NCBI RefSeq assembly: GCF_003014595.1
Contig: NZ_PYGK01000005.1
Location: 434,001 to 498,000, forward strand
Length of the DNA: 64,000 nucleotides
DNA from: Chitinophaga ginsengisoli
GTDB lineage: Bacteria > Bacteroidota > Bacteroidia > Chitinophagales > Chitinophagaceae
Reading direction: 5' to 3'
A program made the translations under genes and the position numbers. The notes beneath the pieces were generated by a model. It saw only the letters and a list, made by a program, of their open reading frames with translations. It made no database searches and was not told the origin of the DNA. The number at the start of each line of letters is the position of its first letter. Positions within the stretch are counted from its first letter, which is position 1. Of this stretch, positions 37,080-45,778 are shown in pieces.

Positions 37080-38585
37080 TTATCGCAACCAATCTCTCAA
37101 TATACTTTGCTGCAATGCATTCATAGACTTTCTTCTGGTAATCGCAAAACTGCCGTCCTTAACAGCTATATCCAGGCCTGCATAGCCGAAATACTTCTTA
37201 TAATCAGGCATTTTGACCGTGTTAGCATAGTCAAAGCATTCTGCCAACGATACGCCAGCAACACGTTCAGCAACAGATCGAAATTCGGCTTCGGTAAAGC
37301 CTCTTTTCTTATCCTGGTAATATTCCCGGTATAGCGCACGCATTACATCATCAAGAGAGTGCTTATTACGTGTTTCGTGACGGATCTTCAGGTCCAGTAA
37401 TGCACCCAGCACAGGGCCTTTCTCATAATAGGAAATGCTACTGTCGCCGGCGCCGAACGGTCCGTCGCTCCATGTATTATAGCTGGCATCTGCGAGTGAT
37501 TGGATAAGGCGGCCGGGTTTGGATTCGTAGGACCGGATGTTATCCTGTAGTTCCTTTAAGACATCATCCGGCGTTGTAAGCCCTGCCCGGCGGAGGATGA
37601 TATATTCGTAGTAAACGGTAAAACCCTCAGATACCCATAATAGACGGGTCTTGCTGCCATGATCATAGTCGAAGGGTCCCAGTTCTATGGGGCGGATACG
37701 TTTCACGTTGTAATGATGGAAATATTCATGTGCGAGAAAATTGTATATACCGATCTTTCCTTCCCTGTTATTTAAATTGCTGCCGGTAAAAGAAACGGTG
37801 GTAGAGTTTAAATGCTCAATACCTCCCATGCCAGGCCCGATGCCTAGAAAGGTATAATTGTCATAGGGGATATCACCGATAATGTCAGCAGCAGTGCTGA
37901 CAATCTTTTGCAGGTCTTTCATGAAAGCAGCTCTATCAAATTCCCGGGGGCGGTAGGCTATAAAATAATGTGGTTTACCCTGCACGTCAAAAGAAGGGAA
38001 TGTTTCCAGTTTTCCCATCAGGATCGGGCTATCATAAAGTACATCAAAATCAGACGCTATATAGGTATACTGTTGATCAGGCAATTGCTTCAGACCTGTT
38101 GCAACGTTCCAGCCATTTATTGGCTTTACTACAAGGGTGACCGGTTGTTCAATATGCGCTTTGAGGTGCATGAACATTCCTGCAGGAGAAATATACCCCT
38201 TGTCTGCCTCCAGGTAATTGGATGCTACAAATGATTTTGTAGAGAGCACATCATATTGCAGATGGAATATGTCAGCCGACTTATTGTATATCCACCAACT
38301 ATTCTTGTCAGCTTTTTTCCAGGATAAAGTGTTCCCCTTAGCATCTGTTGCACGTATGTTACACACCGAGGAAGCGTAATACATCAGCTGATAATAACCA
38401 GGTGTCCATTCGGGCATTGAAAATTGCAGAGAATCAGCAGAAAACCCCTTACAGGTTAATTCAACATGAAAGTATGAGGTGTCTGATAGCACCGGGCTAA
38501 CGGTGTAGGTCATTTCCTGCGCTAAGACGAAATTCTTCTTTACCAGGAAAAGGAGGCAGAGGATAGCTGTTCGTTTAAGGTGCAT
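37080..38585 (-). CDS. M61 family aminopeptidase, exported
   Basis: 501 residues with a signal peptide. The N-terminal beta domain (about 25-210; FSMPEWTPGYYQLMYYASSV) is followed by the zinc-metallopeptidase core, with HEYFH at 286-290 and the third zinc ligand Glu320 in LLWVSEGFTVYYE. M61 enzymes are glycyl-aminopeptidase-like. The usual C-terminal PDZ domain is absent or reduced: the protein ends about 15 residues after GLDIAVKDGSFAITRRKS, shorter than typical (about 580-620). It sits alone on the minus strand. Confidence 0.9.
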   Translation of the reverse strand: MHLKRTAILCLLFLVKKNFVLAQEMTYTVSPVLSDTSYFHVELTCKGFSADSLQFSMPEWTPGYYQLMYYASSVCNIRATDAKGNTLSWKKADKNSWWIYNKSADIFHLQYDVLSTKSFVASNYLEADKGYISPAGMFMHLKAHIEQPVTLVVKPINGWNVATGLKQLPDQQYTYIASDFDVLYDSPILMGKLETFPSFDVQGKPHYFIAYRPREFDRAAFMKDLQKIVSTAADIIGDIPYDNYTFLGIGPGMGGIEHLNSTTVSFTGSNLNNREGKIGIYNFLAHEYFHHYNVKRIRPIELGPFDYDHGSKTRLLWVSEGFTVYYEYIILRRAGLTTPDDVLKELQDNIRSYESKPGRLIQSLADASYNTWSDGPFGAGDSSISYYEKGPVLGALLDLKIRHETRNKHSLDDVMRALYREYYQDKKRGFTEAEFRSVAERVAGVSLAECFDYANTVKMPDYKKYFGYAGLDIAVKDGSFAITRRKSMNALQQSILRDWLR

Positions 38586-38810
38586 AATAGGTGTTTATTT
38601 GACAATTTATGAATTGTCGATGACATTACCTATGTGCTCATTGTTGTTCTTTGAACTGGTAGTAGAGAGGCTTTGGGTAGTATACCGGCAAAGTATAACC
38701 GGACGGGGTATGGTATATGGGAGAATGTAGGTTGATAATAATGCTCCCGTGCCGATCTTTAGACGGACAATATGCTTATTTTTTGACGATGGTATATAGG
38801 ATGATCTTTG

Positions 38811-39137
38811 TCAAGATGTATGCAATGTGTGGCGATTAAATGTGTTGGTTCGTTGTAAAAATTCCTGAAGATATTGACTGATCATATACGTAAGTTTTTT
38901 ATGAAACCAGTCAAGTGTTGGCAGATGTCTGTTTATCGAAATATACTCAAGTGCTTTTCCCTCCAGACTTTGTTTTAGCTTATCCACATATTTCTGTAGC
39001 CACAATTGGAATGTATTCTCATTTTTTTGCCTGTCTACGTCTTTAATTGAAAATAAGAATTCCGTATAGATTGAGTTGACAGAGGCAAGTGCTGTCACGT
39101 CAAAATTATTTAGCAGATTTTCTTCTTGGTTATACAT
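38811..39137 (-). CDS. Small hypothetical protein
   Basis: 108 residues, soluble, mostly helical (SIKDVDRQKNENTFQLWLQKYVDKLKQ-type segments), no Cys and no known motif. The surrounding DNA is AT-rich compared with the neighbouring enzymes. It may belong to a small accessory group with the next gene (39276). Confidence 0.45.
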   Translation of the reverse strand: MYNQEENLLNNFDVTALASVNSIYTEFLFSIKDVDRQKNENTFQLWLQKYVDKLKQSLEGKALEYISINRHLPTLDWFHKKLTYMISQYLQEFLQRTNTFNRHTLHTS

Positions 39138-39275
39138 ATACTTCGATTTTTATTTATGTAAAGATTGGTATTTCTCAAAGTGGATGCAACATTTACCTAA
39201 CTGGCAGATATCATTATTATTGGGATAAGGTAGGTGTGACATAAACGGGGAATGTGATCTTATTAAATGCATAGG

Positions 39276-39542
39276 TTATTCCAGGACCCACAGCGGACTA
39301 GCTCTATTTTCACCATATAACATGATCTCATCACCATTCATTTCGAGTCTAAATAAACTTTCGTTTGCAATTTGTTTTGATGCCTGCAAATAAAAGACCC
39401 CATCTAACATGTGAATAACAATCGGAATATTAGCGCGACGATCTAAGAAAAGGGAGCTGTTCAGAAATCTGAATTTATGTTGTCCTGTTTTTTCATAATA
39501 GGACCTGCTATATAACTTTTCATATATGTCACTTATTGTCAT
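39276..39542 (-). CDS. Small hypothetical protein
   Basis: 88 residues, predominantly beta-strand pattern (IPIVIHMLDGVFYLQASK, LFRLEMNGDEIMLYGEN), no signal peptide. Not recognised. It is 55 bp downstream of the RRM gene in the same direction and could be co-transcribed with it. Confidence 0.5.
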   Translation of the reverse strand: MTISDIYEKLYSRSYYEKTGQHKFRFLNSSLFLDRRANIPIVIHMLDGVFYLQASKQIANESLFRLEMNGDEIMLYGENRASPLWVLE

Positions 39543-39597
39543 AGCTCGATATTGCGGTTATGGGTAAAGGGGGTATTTACCCCTTTACCTCAAAAAA

Positions 39598-39879
39598 TTA
39601 CCAACGGTTATTATGGGATGACCTATCATTTTTTTCTTCCCGAGGTTTGGCTTTATTAGCAGTTATTGCTTTGCCGTCAAGGGAAGATCCGTTCATTTCC
39701 TGAATGGCTTTTTCTGCCTCCGTATCATTGGGCATTGTGACAAAACCAAATCCTTTGCTGCGATTCGTGTATTTGTCGATGATTACATTTACCGAACTTA
39801 CAACTCCGAATTTGGAAAATTGTTTTTTTAAATCCTCGCCTAAAACAGTAGGACTTAGATTAGATACATAAATATCCAT
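39598..39879 (-). CDS. RRM-domain RNA-binding protein
   Basis: I start at 39879 (MDIYVSNLSPTV), giving 93 residues. The upstream open extension is hydrophobic and Pro-rich and does not look coding. It is a single RNA-recognition motif: RNP2 is IYVSNL (residues 3-8) and RNP1 is KGFGFVTM (about 43-50), followed by a basic, Asn/Ser-rich tail (KPREEKNDRSSHNNRW). Small RRM proteins of this type are common in Bacteroidota and bind single-stranded RNA, perhaps as cold-shock-like post-transcriptional regulators. Confidence 0.92.
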   Translation of the reverse strand: MDIYVSNLSPTVLGEDLKKQFSKFGVVSSVNVIIDKYTNRSKGFGFVTMPNDTEAEKAIQEMNGSSLDGKAITANKAKPREEKNDRSSHNNRW

Positions 39880-40244
39880 GTCTTGAAATTTATTTTGAAA
39901 ACTAATTGATTGAGGTAACGCAGGTGGTAAAAAAAAGGCTGGAAAGGAAACTTGCTTACTAAGTGCGGGTAGACTCAAACATTTAACCTTACTGAAGGTA
40001 TGCATTATTATTCAGTCTGCCTAAATTAATTCTTTGAGCTATTGTTAGGGCCGGTAATTTCTCACAGTATAAAACAAAGAGAGGATACAAGGAGGACCGG
40101 TTAAATGTTAATAAATCGTCAGGTTCCCTGTAACCTTTTTGGGGCTGCATCGTTTAACAGTTGACAATTCCCAAGACCTATAATTGATTAGTAGCCGTAG
40201 CCGGGACAATAACCTATTTCCTCATTCATCTAAAAACCAAAAGA

Positions 40245-40400
40245 ATGAAGCTATCAAAATCTCTACTAAGCGCCATCCTGATTGGCATTGCCATTCAAAC
40301 AACTGTCGTTTCCTGTGGAAAGGGCGACCAACCAAAACCGAAAGAAAAGCCCAAGCAGAATCAACCGCTGGACAACTGCCCAGCCTGTGGTATGGGTTGA
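40245..40400 (+). CDS. Candidate MNIO-class RiPP precursor (chryseobasin-like), lipoprotein-type leader
   Basis: A 51-residue peptide read directly from the sequence. The N-terminus is an export signal with a lipobox (MKLSKSLLSAILIGIAIQTT, then VVSC). A Lys/Pro/Gln-rich spacer follows (KPKEKPKQNQ) and the peptide ends in LDNCPACGMG. A C-terminal CPxCGMG-like motif behind a DUF692/MNIO gene matches, as far as I remember it, the ChrA precursor modified by ChrH. The MNIO gene starts 38 bp after the stop. The two terminal Cys (46 and 49) are the expected modification sites. The lipobox would place the leader at a membrane, unusual for a cytosolic-enzyme substrate but seen in related MNIO precursors with Sec-type signals. 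Confidence 0.8.
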   Translation: MKLSKSLLSAILIGIAIQTTVVSCGKGDQPKPKEKPKQNQPLDNCPACGMG

Positions 40401-40438
40401 TAACTAAAATCTGACATTTACGCTGTAATTTCAAAAAG

Positions 40439-41563
40439 GTGCCTAAAGTATTATCAGCCGTCGCCTGTAATCTGGATGCGAACATTCTCGCCGCATGTTT
40501 GCCTTTGATGGAGGAGTCCAGGATAGAAGCCATAGAGTGGTCTTTTGATGCATTATATAAGGTGAAAGAAGTACCAGCCTGGTTCCGGGAGCTACTGACA
40601 ACCTTCAGCAATGAAAAGCGGCTCATCGGTCATGGCGTCTTCTTTTCCCTTTTTTCAGGTAAGTGGTTACCTGAGCAGGAGAACTGGTTAAAGCACCTGG
40701 AGCAGACGGCCGCTGAGTTCCAGTTTGATCACATCACGGAACACTTCGGATTCATGACTGGCAAGGACTTTCACCGTGGAGCTCCCCTGAATATTCCTTA
40801 TACTACCGCTACTCTCAATATTGGCAGGGACAGACTGAAACGGATTTACGAAGCCTGTAAACGACCGGTAGGTTTAGAGAACCTGGCCTTTTCCTATTCA
40901 TTGGATGAAGTAAAACGGCATGGCGCCTTTTTGGAACAGCTACTTGAGCCGGTAAACGGATTCATTATTCTTGATCTCCACAATCTTTACTGCCAGCTTC
41001 AGAATTTTAATATCTCATTTGATGAGATGATTGCATTGTACCCATTAGATAGAGTCCGCGAGATCCATATCTCCGGTGGCAGCTGGGATGATTCTGCTGC
41101 GGCCCCTGATCGTAGTATAAGAAGGGATACACATGATGATACAGTCCCTCCTGAGGTGTTTCAGTTGCTTGAAATGACCATAGCACGATGTCCGCATCTT
41201 AAATATGTCGTGCTGGAGCAACTGGGTAATGGATTGGTAACAGAAGAAAGCAAACGTTGCTTTTATGATGATTTTTTGCAGATGGAGGAGATTGTTCGTA
41301 AGAACAGTGATGAAAACGATGCTGATTCCTCCGATCCCTTTCTTCCTCTATCATCTTTATTAACAGGTACTGCTGTCGAAGATATGACCCTGTATCAACA
41401 GCAGCTGGAACTTTCTGCTATCTTGGAATCGTCTGCTTCTTATACAGAGGCTATGCATGCGCTTAGGCAGTCCTCCCTGGCTAATTCCGATTGGAGAATA
41501 GAGCAATGGGAGCCGTATATGATTGAAACGGCTGTTAAGATTGCGCAGAAGTGGAAGAAGTAG
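40439..41563 (+). CDS. DUF692/MNIO multinuclear iron oxidative enzyme with C-terminal extension
   Basis: 374 residues from a GTG start preceded by aaaaagg. The TIM-barrel MNIO core (about 1-285) has the metal-site motifs: GHGVFF (His65), DHITEHFGF (His98, Glu101), GLENLAFS (Glu147), ILDLHNLYC (Asp179, His181), REIHISGG (His210), HDDTVP (His232) and VVLEQLG (Glu260). An acidic linker (DENDADSSD) leads to an extra helical domain of about 75 residues (FLPLSSLLTGTAVEDMTLYQ to the end), resembling a fused partner protein of the kind MNIO enzymes normally recruit. It should use mixed-valent iron and O2 to rearrange Cys residues of the peptide encoded just upstream. Confidence 0.88.
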   Translation: MPKVLSAVACNLDANILAACLPLMEESRIEAIEWSFDALYKVKEVPAWFRELLTTFSNEKRLIGHGVFFSLFSGKWLPEQENWLKHLEQTAAEFQFDHITEHFGFMTGKDFHRGAPLNIPYTTATLNIGRDRLKRIYEACKRPVGLENLAFSYSLDEVKRHGAFLEQLLEPVNGFIILDLHNLYCQLQNFNISFDEMIALYPLDRVREIHISGGSWDDSAAAPDRSIRRDTHDDTVPPEVFQLLEMTIARCPHLKYVVLEQLGNGLVTEESKRCFYDDFLQMEEIVRKNSDENDADSSDPFLPLSSLLTGTAVEDMTLYQQQLELSAILESSASYTEAMHALRQSSLANSDWRIEQWEPYMIETAVKIAQKWKK

Positions 41564-41617
41564 CGAGCGCCATAGAAAGATAGCAGACAGCACGCAAATA
41601 CGGATAAGTAAAACTAT

Positions 41618-42244
41618 TTACAAGCCTTCCTTTTTTGTCAGTACTACGCTATAGTCCAGTCTCCAACCCGATATTGAACTGTTCTCCGGCGAAGGATACA
41701 GCTTGAACTTTTCGGTATAGTTTTTATGAGTTAACTCAAAATTTTTCCTGCCTTTAAAGTCAGGTGGCAGACAGTGAAAATATTTAGTAGTCAAAAAGTT
41801 CATTATCTCCATCCCGGATGTATCAACCAGTTCCGCGTCGATAATCCACTGACCATGTAACCTGAATACCCTTCCCTGCTTGTCGGCAGAAAAATACAGC
41901 GCCCCGGATATCGAACCAGTGGACAAGGTAACACTATAATAGTCGTCCAGCGACAAGCAATCTGTAATCGTCGGAAAATGCCTGTCGTATTTCCCATTTG
42001 GATCATAGCGATAGGAAAAAGTTGTATCGAGCTTTTTTACGTTTTCTCCAATTGTTAATAAGGGTTTGCCTTTATATTGTAAGCAAACAGGATCCGTGTA
42101 AGCAGCTGTTGTGTCAAAACCTTCTGTTAAAAATATACTGTCCAAAAGGGTAAGTGTTGCCTTTGGGCTGTCGGCTTGTTTGCTGGTATGGCTGCCGGTA
42201 CATGAAACTGCCAGCATACAGATTGCGATTAATAACTTTTTCAT
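41618..42244 (-). CDS. Hypothetical lipoprotein
   Basis: 208 residues from the ATG at 42244, which opens a lipoprotein signal (MKKLLIAICMLAVSC, lipidated Cys15). The remainder is mostly beta-strand (LDDYYSVTLSTGSISGALYFSADKQG). No family recognised. It converges on the MNIO gene and is unlikely to be part of that cassette. Confidence 0.65.
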   Translation of the reverse strand: MKKLLIAICMLAVSCTGSHTSKQADSPKATLTLLDSIFLTEGFDTTAAYTDPVCLQYKGKPLLTIGENVKKLDTTFSYRYDPNGKYDRHFPTITDCLSLDDYYSVTLSTGSISGALYFSADKQGRVFRLHGQWIIDAELVDTSGMEIMNFLTTKYFHCLPPDFKGRKNFELTHKNYTEKFKLYPSPENSSISGWRLDYSVVLTKKEGL

Positions 42245-42720
42245 TAAAATGGGTTGCTCATTTAGAAATGTGGCTAAACGCTCAAATATACACAACTCAT
42301 ATAAAATGTTGCAGTGAACGGTTCCTGTATTATCGGTACTTCGCGAAGCACCTGGTACTTATGCCACCTATCTGTGGTGAGCTGAGTTATTTTAAGCTAA
42401 ATTGATCGTCTGTGCCCTGAGAGCTTACCCCCTCGTTTTAACTCGTATTAAAAAAATAAACTCACTATTAACGTTTGTTGATTAGCATATACACAGACTT
42501 TTAAGCAACTTCCTAATATTACCGCTGCCTGGAATCCGGAACAGCATCGGCGCCGAAAGATTATCTCCTGGAAAACAAGCTTCATCGAAATACTACCCCC
42601 TCCTCGTCGAAAAACCGCCTATACTCATCGAAGTCGTTTCCTATTCATGGGAATGTTTTAGAAATTCAGTTCAGATAAGGATAACTGCTTCAAATGACAT
42701 GGTCATTACAAACTTTACTT
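42245..42720. other. Intergenic region upstream of the RiPP locus, 476 bp
   Basis: The divergent promoter region between the lipoprotein and the outer-membrane barrel gene. It contains the spaced tcgaa repeats described separately (42584-42633). No coding frame or RNA gene recognised. Confidence 0.5.
42584..42633 (+). promoter_or_regulatory. Candidate LytTR-type operator (three spaced direct repeats)
   Basis: atcgaaa at 42584, gtcgaaaaac at 42606 and atcgaag at 42627: starts 22 and 21 bp apart, so on the same face of the helix, ending 87 bp before the barrel gene. The sequence gtcgaaaaac and a second tcgaa exactly 21 bp later recur upstream of the peptide gene at 56732. LytTR regulators bind two short direct repeats about two helical turns apart, and a LytTR gene is in the locus. 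Confidence 0.55.
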
Positions 42721-45114
42721 ATGAAAATTGTCGTCTTTTTTTTAGTGGGTATGTTTTTTGTTTTAGGGGCTAGCGCCCAGGCAGTTTCTGTTGGAGGAAG
42801 AATTATTGATGAAAGCGGGCAGCCGGTGGCGTTTGCTTCTGTTGCTGTACTAAAAGGTTCTTCGATCATTGGTCAAAAAATTTCGGCTGAAGATGGCAGC
42901 TTTAAGTTAATGATTGACAGTGCCGGCCGGTATGAAATAAAAATCAGACATGCTTCATACGCAGCGTTTTCGAAGGAAATACAATTGCAGGCCTCACTGG
43001 ATTCAGAAGTACTTGTTTTAAAGAAAAGTGAGAAACAATTACGCGAAGTAACAGTAACGGCCAGTAAACCATTTGTAACGAGAAAGATAGACCGGGTTGT
43101 AATGAATGTGCAGGACAATGCCATCGCGACAGGGAAATCTTCTATGGATCTATTCCGCCTGGCCCCGGGTGTCTTCGTAAATAACGGCAATATCTCTATT
43201 AATGGCGTATGGGGAACCCGCGTGATGGTGAATGGAAGAATGCTTAATCTGAGAGGAGATGATTTAAAGAACTACCTGGCGAATTTAAAATCGAACGATA
43301 TTAAATCCATAGAGATTATTGCGCATCCTCCGGCAGAGTATGATGCAGAAGGTAGTGGAGGTATTATTAATATCGTATTGAAGAAAAATCTGAATAGTGG
43401 TCTGAATGGTTATGTAGGTGCAGATTATTCCATTGGAGTGGGAAAATACCCTGCCTATCAGCCTTATCTGAGTCTGAATTACAGAAAGAAGAAAGTGGGA
43501 CTAAGTGGAAGTTATTCTTACGGATGGGAGAAGAATTTTCAGGATATTACCCAGGATAGGAGTTTTACCGATAATGGACAGTATCATGCCGTTACATCAT
43601 CCACCGGGTGGCGAAATTCAAATAACGTAAAACTGGGTGTCACCTATGATATCAGCAATAAGGAATACCTTGCTATTGACTATACCGGTCAGTTTGGGTG
43701 GTACAAGGACACCAGCCGCTCAGTAACAACTATAAACTACCCTGTTCAGCAGAATAATACCCTTTCTGATGGGATATTCCCTTCTCTTACAAAAACGAAG
43801 TTTTCGAATATAGGCCTGAACTATGGTATCACTACAGATTCTCTGGGGTCTAAATTTACCCTTGTATCAGACTACACCTATAACGATAGAAATGGGATAA
43901 GTGGAACCTATAGCAAGACATTTGATTTCAACAAGACGTTGATTGCAGACACCGTTTTTAATTTTCTGTACCCCAGTATTGCGAAAATATTTACGGCAGA
44001 TGTTAAGTATAACAAAGTATTTAAGCGGGGAATGGCACTGTCTTTCGGGGGAAAGGCTACTGTTACTGATATTGATAATGATAACGGTTATGAAAATTAC
44101 AAAAACGGTGAATGGGGGCATATTCCGGGGCTTGGATTCAACTATAAATACAGTGAGAAGATATATGCGGGCTTTGTGAATTTTAGTGGAAGCGCAGCAG
44201 GTATGGAGTATAAAATCGGACTACGAGGTGAAAATAGTGATATAACAGGCACCCTAACGGGTGGTGGGCAGGATACCATTGTAAAACGGAATTATTTTAA
44301 TCTTTTTCCCTCAATCTTTTTAAAGAAGAATCTTAATAAGGATGAAAGCAATGCCATTACGCTTTCTTATAACAGGCGAATTAAGCGGCCTTCCTACTTT
44401 GAGTTAAACCCATATAAATATTTTATTGACAACTATACTATACAAACAGGTAATCCCTTTTTGAACCCGCAATTCACTAATGCTGTTGAGCTGGGCTATA
44501 CATTTAAGAGTCAGTATTATATCGGCTTAAGCTATTCTCATACAAAAGATGTAATTAACCAGGTCATTGAGAATGATCCCGCGCTTAAGCAGATGACAAT
44601 ATTGCGGAAGAATACAGGCAGTAATACTGTCTATACCAGCACATTCAGCATTCCTGTCAGAATAACTGAATGGTGGAATACCAGTAATAATCTATTGCTA
44701 ACCTACACAGAATCCAAAGCTCCTGAGTTTTCTATTAAGGAAGGATCATTGGTATTGCAAACAGAGCAGGATATCAGTCTTACAAATGGATTTGGTATAA
44801 ATCTGAATGGATTTTATACACCGAAGGTGGTTACCGGTAATATCGTTACAGGACGTATCGCAAGTGTCGATTTAGGCATACAGAAGAAACTCCTGAAAAA
44901 TAAGCTCACCATAAAAGCATCTATAAGCGATATTTTTTACACTAATAACTTCAAGGCCACCAGCTATTATAATGAATCAGTTATCAGAATAAGACAGAAG
45001 GAACAAAGTCGCATCATTTCAATTTCATCGGTGTACAATTTCAATCTGGGGAAAGCCTTTAAATCAAAAGAGATAAAAAGTAGCAATGCTGATGAGAAAA
45101 GCAGGCTAAAATAA
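42721..45114 (+). CDS. TonB-dependent-receptor-like outer-membrane beta-barrel protein
   Basis: 797 residues from the ATG at 42721, which begins a signal peptide (MKIVVFFLVGMFFVLGASAQ). A CarboxypepD_reg-like Ig domain follows (VGGRIIDESGQPVAFASVAV, about 21-100), then a plug (about 105-220; SSMDLFRLAPGVFV, MVNGRMLNLRGDD, PPAEYDAEGSGGIINIVLKKN) and a barrel of the Bacteroidota 'outer membrane beta-barrel family' type. First gene of the RiPP locus. Its 3' end (about 17 codons) has been copied in the tandem duplication that made the second precursor gene. A role in export across the outer membrane, uptake or self-protection for the locus product is possible but unproven. Confidence 0.88.
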   Translation: MKIVVFFLVGMFFVLGASAQAVSVGGRIIDESGQPVAFASVAVLKGSSIIGQKISAEDGSFKLMIDSAGRYEIKIRHASYAAFSKEIQLQASLDSEVLVLKKSEKQLREVTVTASKPFVTRKIDRVVMNVQDNAIATGKSSMDLFRLAPGVFVNNGNISINGVWGTRVMVNGRMLNLRGDDLKNYLANLKSNDIKSIEIIAHPPAEYDAEGSGGIINIVLKKNLNSGLNGYVGADYSIGVGKYPAYQPYLSLNYRKKKVGLSGSYSYGWEKNFQDITQDRSFTDNGQYHAVTSSTGWRNSNNVKLGVTYDISNKEYLAIDYTGQFGWYKDTSRSVTTINYPVQQNNTLSDGIFPSLTKTKFSNIGLNYGITTDSLGSKFTLVSDYTYNDRNGISGTYSKTFDFNKTLIADTVFNFLYPSIAKIFTADVKYNKVFKRGMALSFGGKATVTDIDNDNGYENYKNGEWGHIPGLGFNYKYSEKIYAGFVNFSGSAAGMEYKIGLRGENSDITGTLTGGGQDTIVKRNYFNLFPSIFLKKNLNKDESNAITLSYNRRIKRPSYFELNPYKYFIDNYTIQTGNPFLNPQFTNAVELGYTFKSQYYIGLSYSHTKDVINQVIENDPALKQMTILRKNTGSNTVYTSTFSIPVRITEWWNTSNNLLLTYTESKAPEFSIKEGSLVLQTEQDISLTNGFGINLNGFYTPKVVTGNIVTGRIASVDLGIQKKLLKNKLTIKASISDIFYTNNFKATSYYNESVIRIRQKEQSRIISISSVYNFNLGKAFKSKEIKSSNADEKSRLK

Positions 45115-45188
45115 AATATTGGTTGCAACAATATGGGGATGCCGAAAACCATTACAAAGAGTAGGCGCAACTTTTCAAATTTAACACT

Positions 45189-45371
45189 ATGTCTACAGAA
45201 AAAAAATCAGCAGTTGAAAAAGCTCTTGAGTTTGAAAAATTGAGTGAAAATGAAGCAGGCCAGTTAGCAGGTGGATTTTCCGATGCTATTGCCGAAAGTG
45301 ACTCCGATGATGGTGGATTTGAAATTAATATTTCAAAATGCCATTGTACTTCTACACCTGAAACAACCTGA
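45189..45371 (+). CDS. Double-glycine RiPP precursor 1 (K-C-H-C-T core)
   Basis: 60 residues. The leader MSTEKKSAVEKALEFEK continues LSENEAGQLAGG with the processing Gly-Gly at 28-29, the type cut by C39-peptidase exporters such as the one at 48537. The core (31 residues) begins FSDAIAES, is acidic, and ends NISKCHCTSTPETT. Cys51 and Cys53 form a C-x-C motif beside several Thr/Ser, which could be dehydrated by the LanB of this locus or cross-linked by the radical SAM enzyme. Close paralogue of the next gene. Confidence 0.85.
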   Translation: MSTEKKSAVEKALEFEKLSENEAGQLAGGFSDAIAESDSDDGGFEINISKCHCTSTPETT

Positions 45372-45528
45372 GGCCAGTTTTGATCAGGTAGAAGTTCTTC
45401 ATTCAAAAGCGACAAGAAATAGCAATGCTGAAAAGAAAAGCAGGCTAAACTGAAATGCTTGTTGCAGCAATATGGGGATGCCGAAAACCATTGCAAAGAG
45501 TAGGCGCAAATTTCAAAAAATTAACGTT

Positions 45529-45720
45529 ATGTCTACAGAAAAAAAATCAAGCCTTGAGAAAGCTGCTAAATCACTCGATGTTGAAAAACTGAGCGAAAAT
45601 GAAGCCGGTCAGTTAGCTGGTGGGTTTTCAGACGCATTGGATGCTGAAAGCCTTAGCTCAGGTGATATTAATATCTCAAAATGCCATTGTACTACTAACC
45701 CTACGAAACCCACAGAATAA
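45529..45720 (+). CDS. Double-glycine RiPP precursor 2 (K-C-H-C-T core)
   Basis: 63 residues from the ATG at 45529, which aligns with the start of precursor 1. The leader shares LSENEAGQLAGG (Gly31-Gly32); the core begins FSDALDAES and ends INISKCHCTTNPTKPTE. The conserved part (KLSENEAGQLAGGFSDA and NISKCHCT) versus the variable middle and tail suggests the C-x-C-T motif is the modified site. It arose by tandem duplication from precursor 1. Confidence 0.85.
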   Translation: MSTEKKSSLEKAAKSLDVEKLSENEAGQLAGGFSDALDAESLSSGDINISKCHCTTNPTKPTE

Positions 45721-45778
45721 ATATCTATGGCGTGAAGCCGTTAGTATAAATTTCTGCAAGGCATTCCTTACACTTAAT

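Larger units (their letters stand above)
45064..45720 (+). repeat. Tandem duplication of receptor 3' end plus precursor gene
   Basis: Two copies offset by 339-340 bp: about 45064-45371 and 45403-45720. Each has the last codons of the barrel gene (SNADEKSRLK stop; the second copy decayed to SNAEKKSRLN stop), a nearly identical non-coding leader (aatatggggatgccgaaaac, then ccatt, aaagagtaggcgcaa) and a precursor gene. The second barrel tail has no gene attached, so it marks the duplication junction. Confidence 0.88.

Noticed and set aside
39880..40005. N-terminal extension of the RRM protein
   Set aside because: The 42 extra residues are Pro/Phe-rich and unlike any RRM protein; MDIYVSNL at 39879 is the standard start.
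40184..40414. 76-residue plus-strand open frame over the MNIO precursor
   Set aside because: It is out of frame with the peptide at 40245. The latter has a signal peptide, a lipobox, the CPACGMG end and the right spacing to the MNIO gene, so the longer frame is a shadow.
45271..45453. 60-residue frame overlapping the end of precursor 1
   Set aside because: Its C-terminus is the duplicated tail of the barrel gene and its N-terminus is an out-of-frame reading of precursor 1; there is no own leader or start context.
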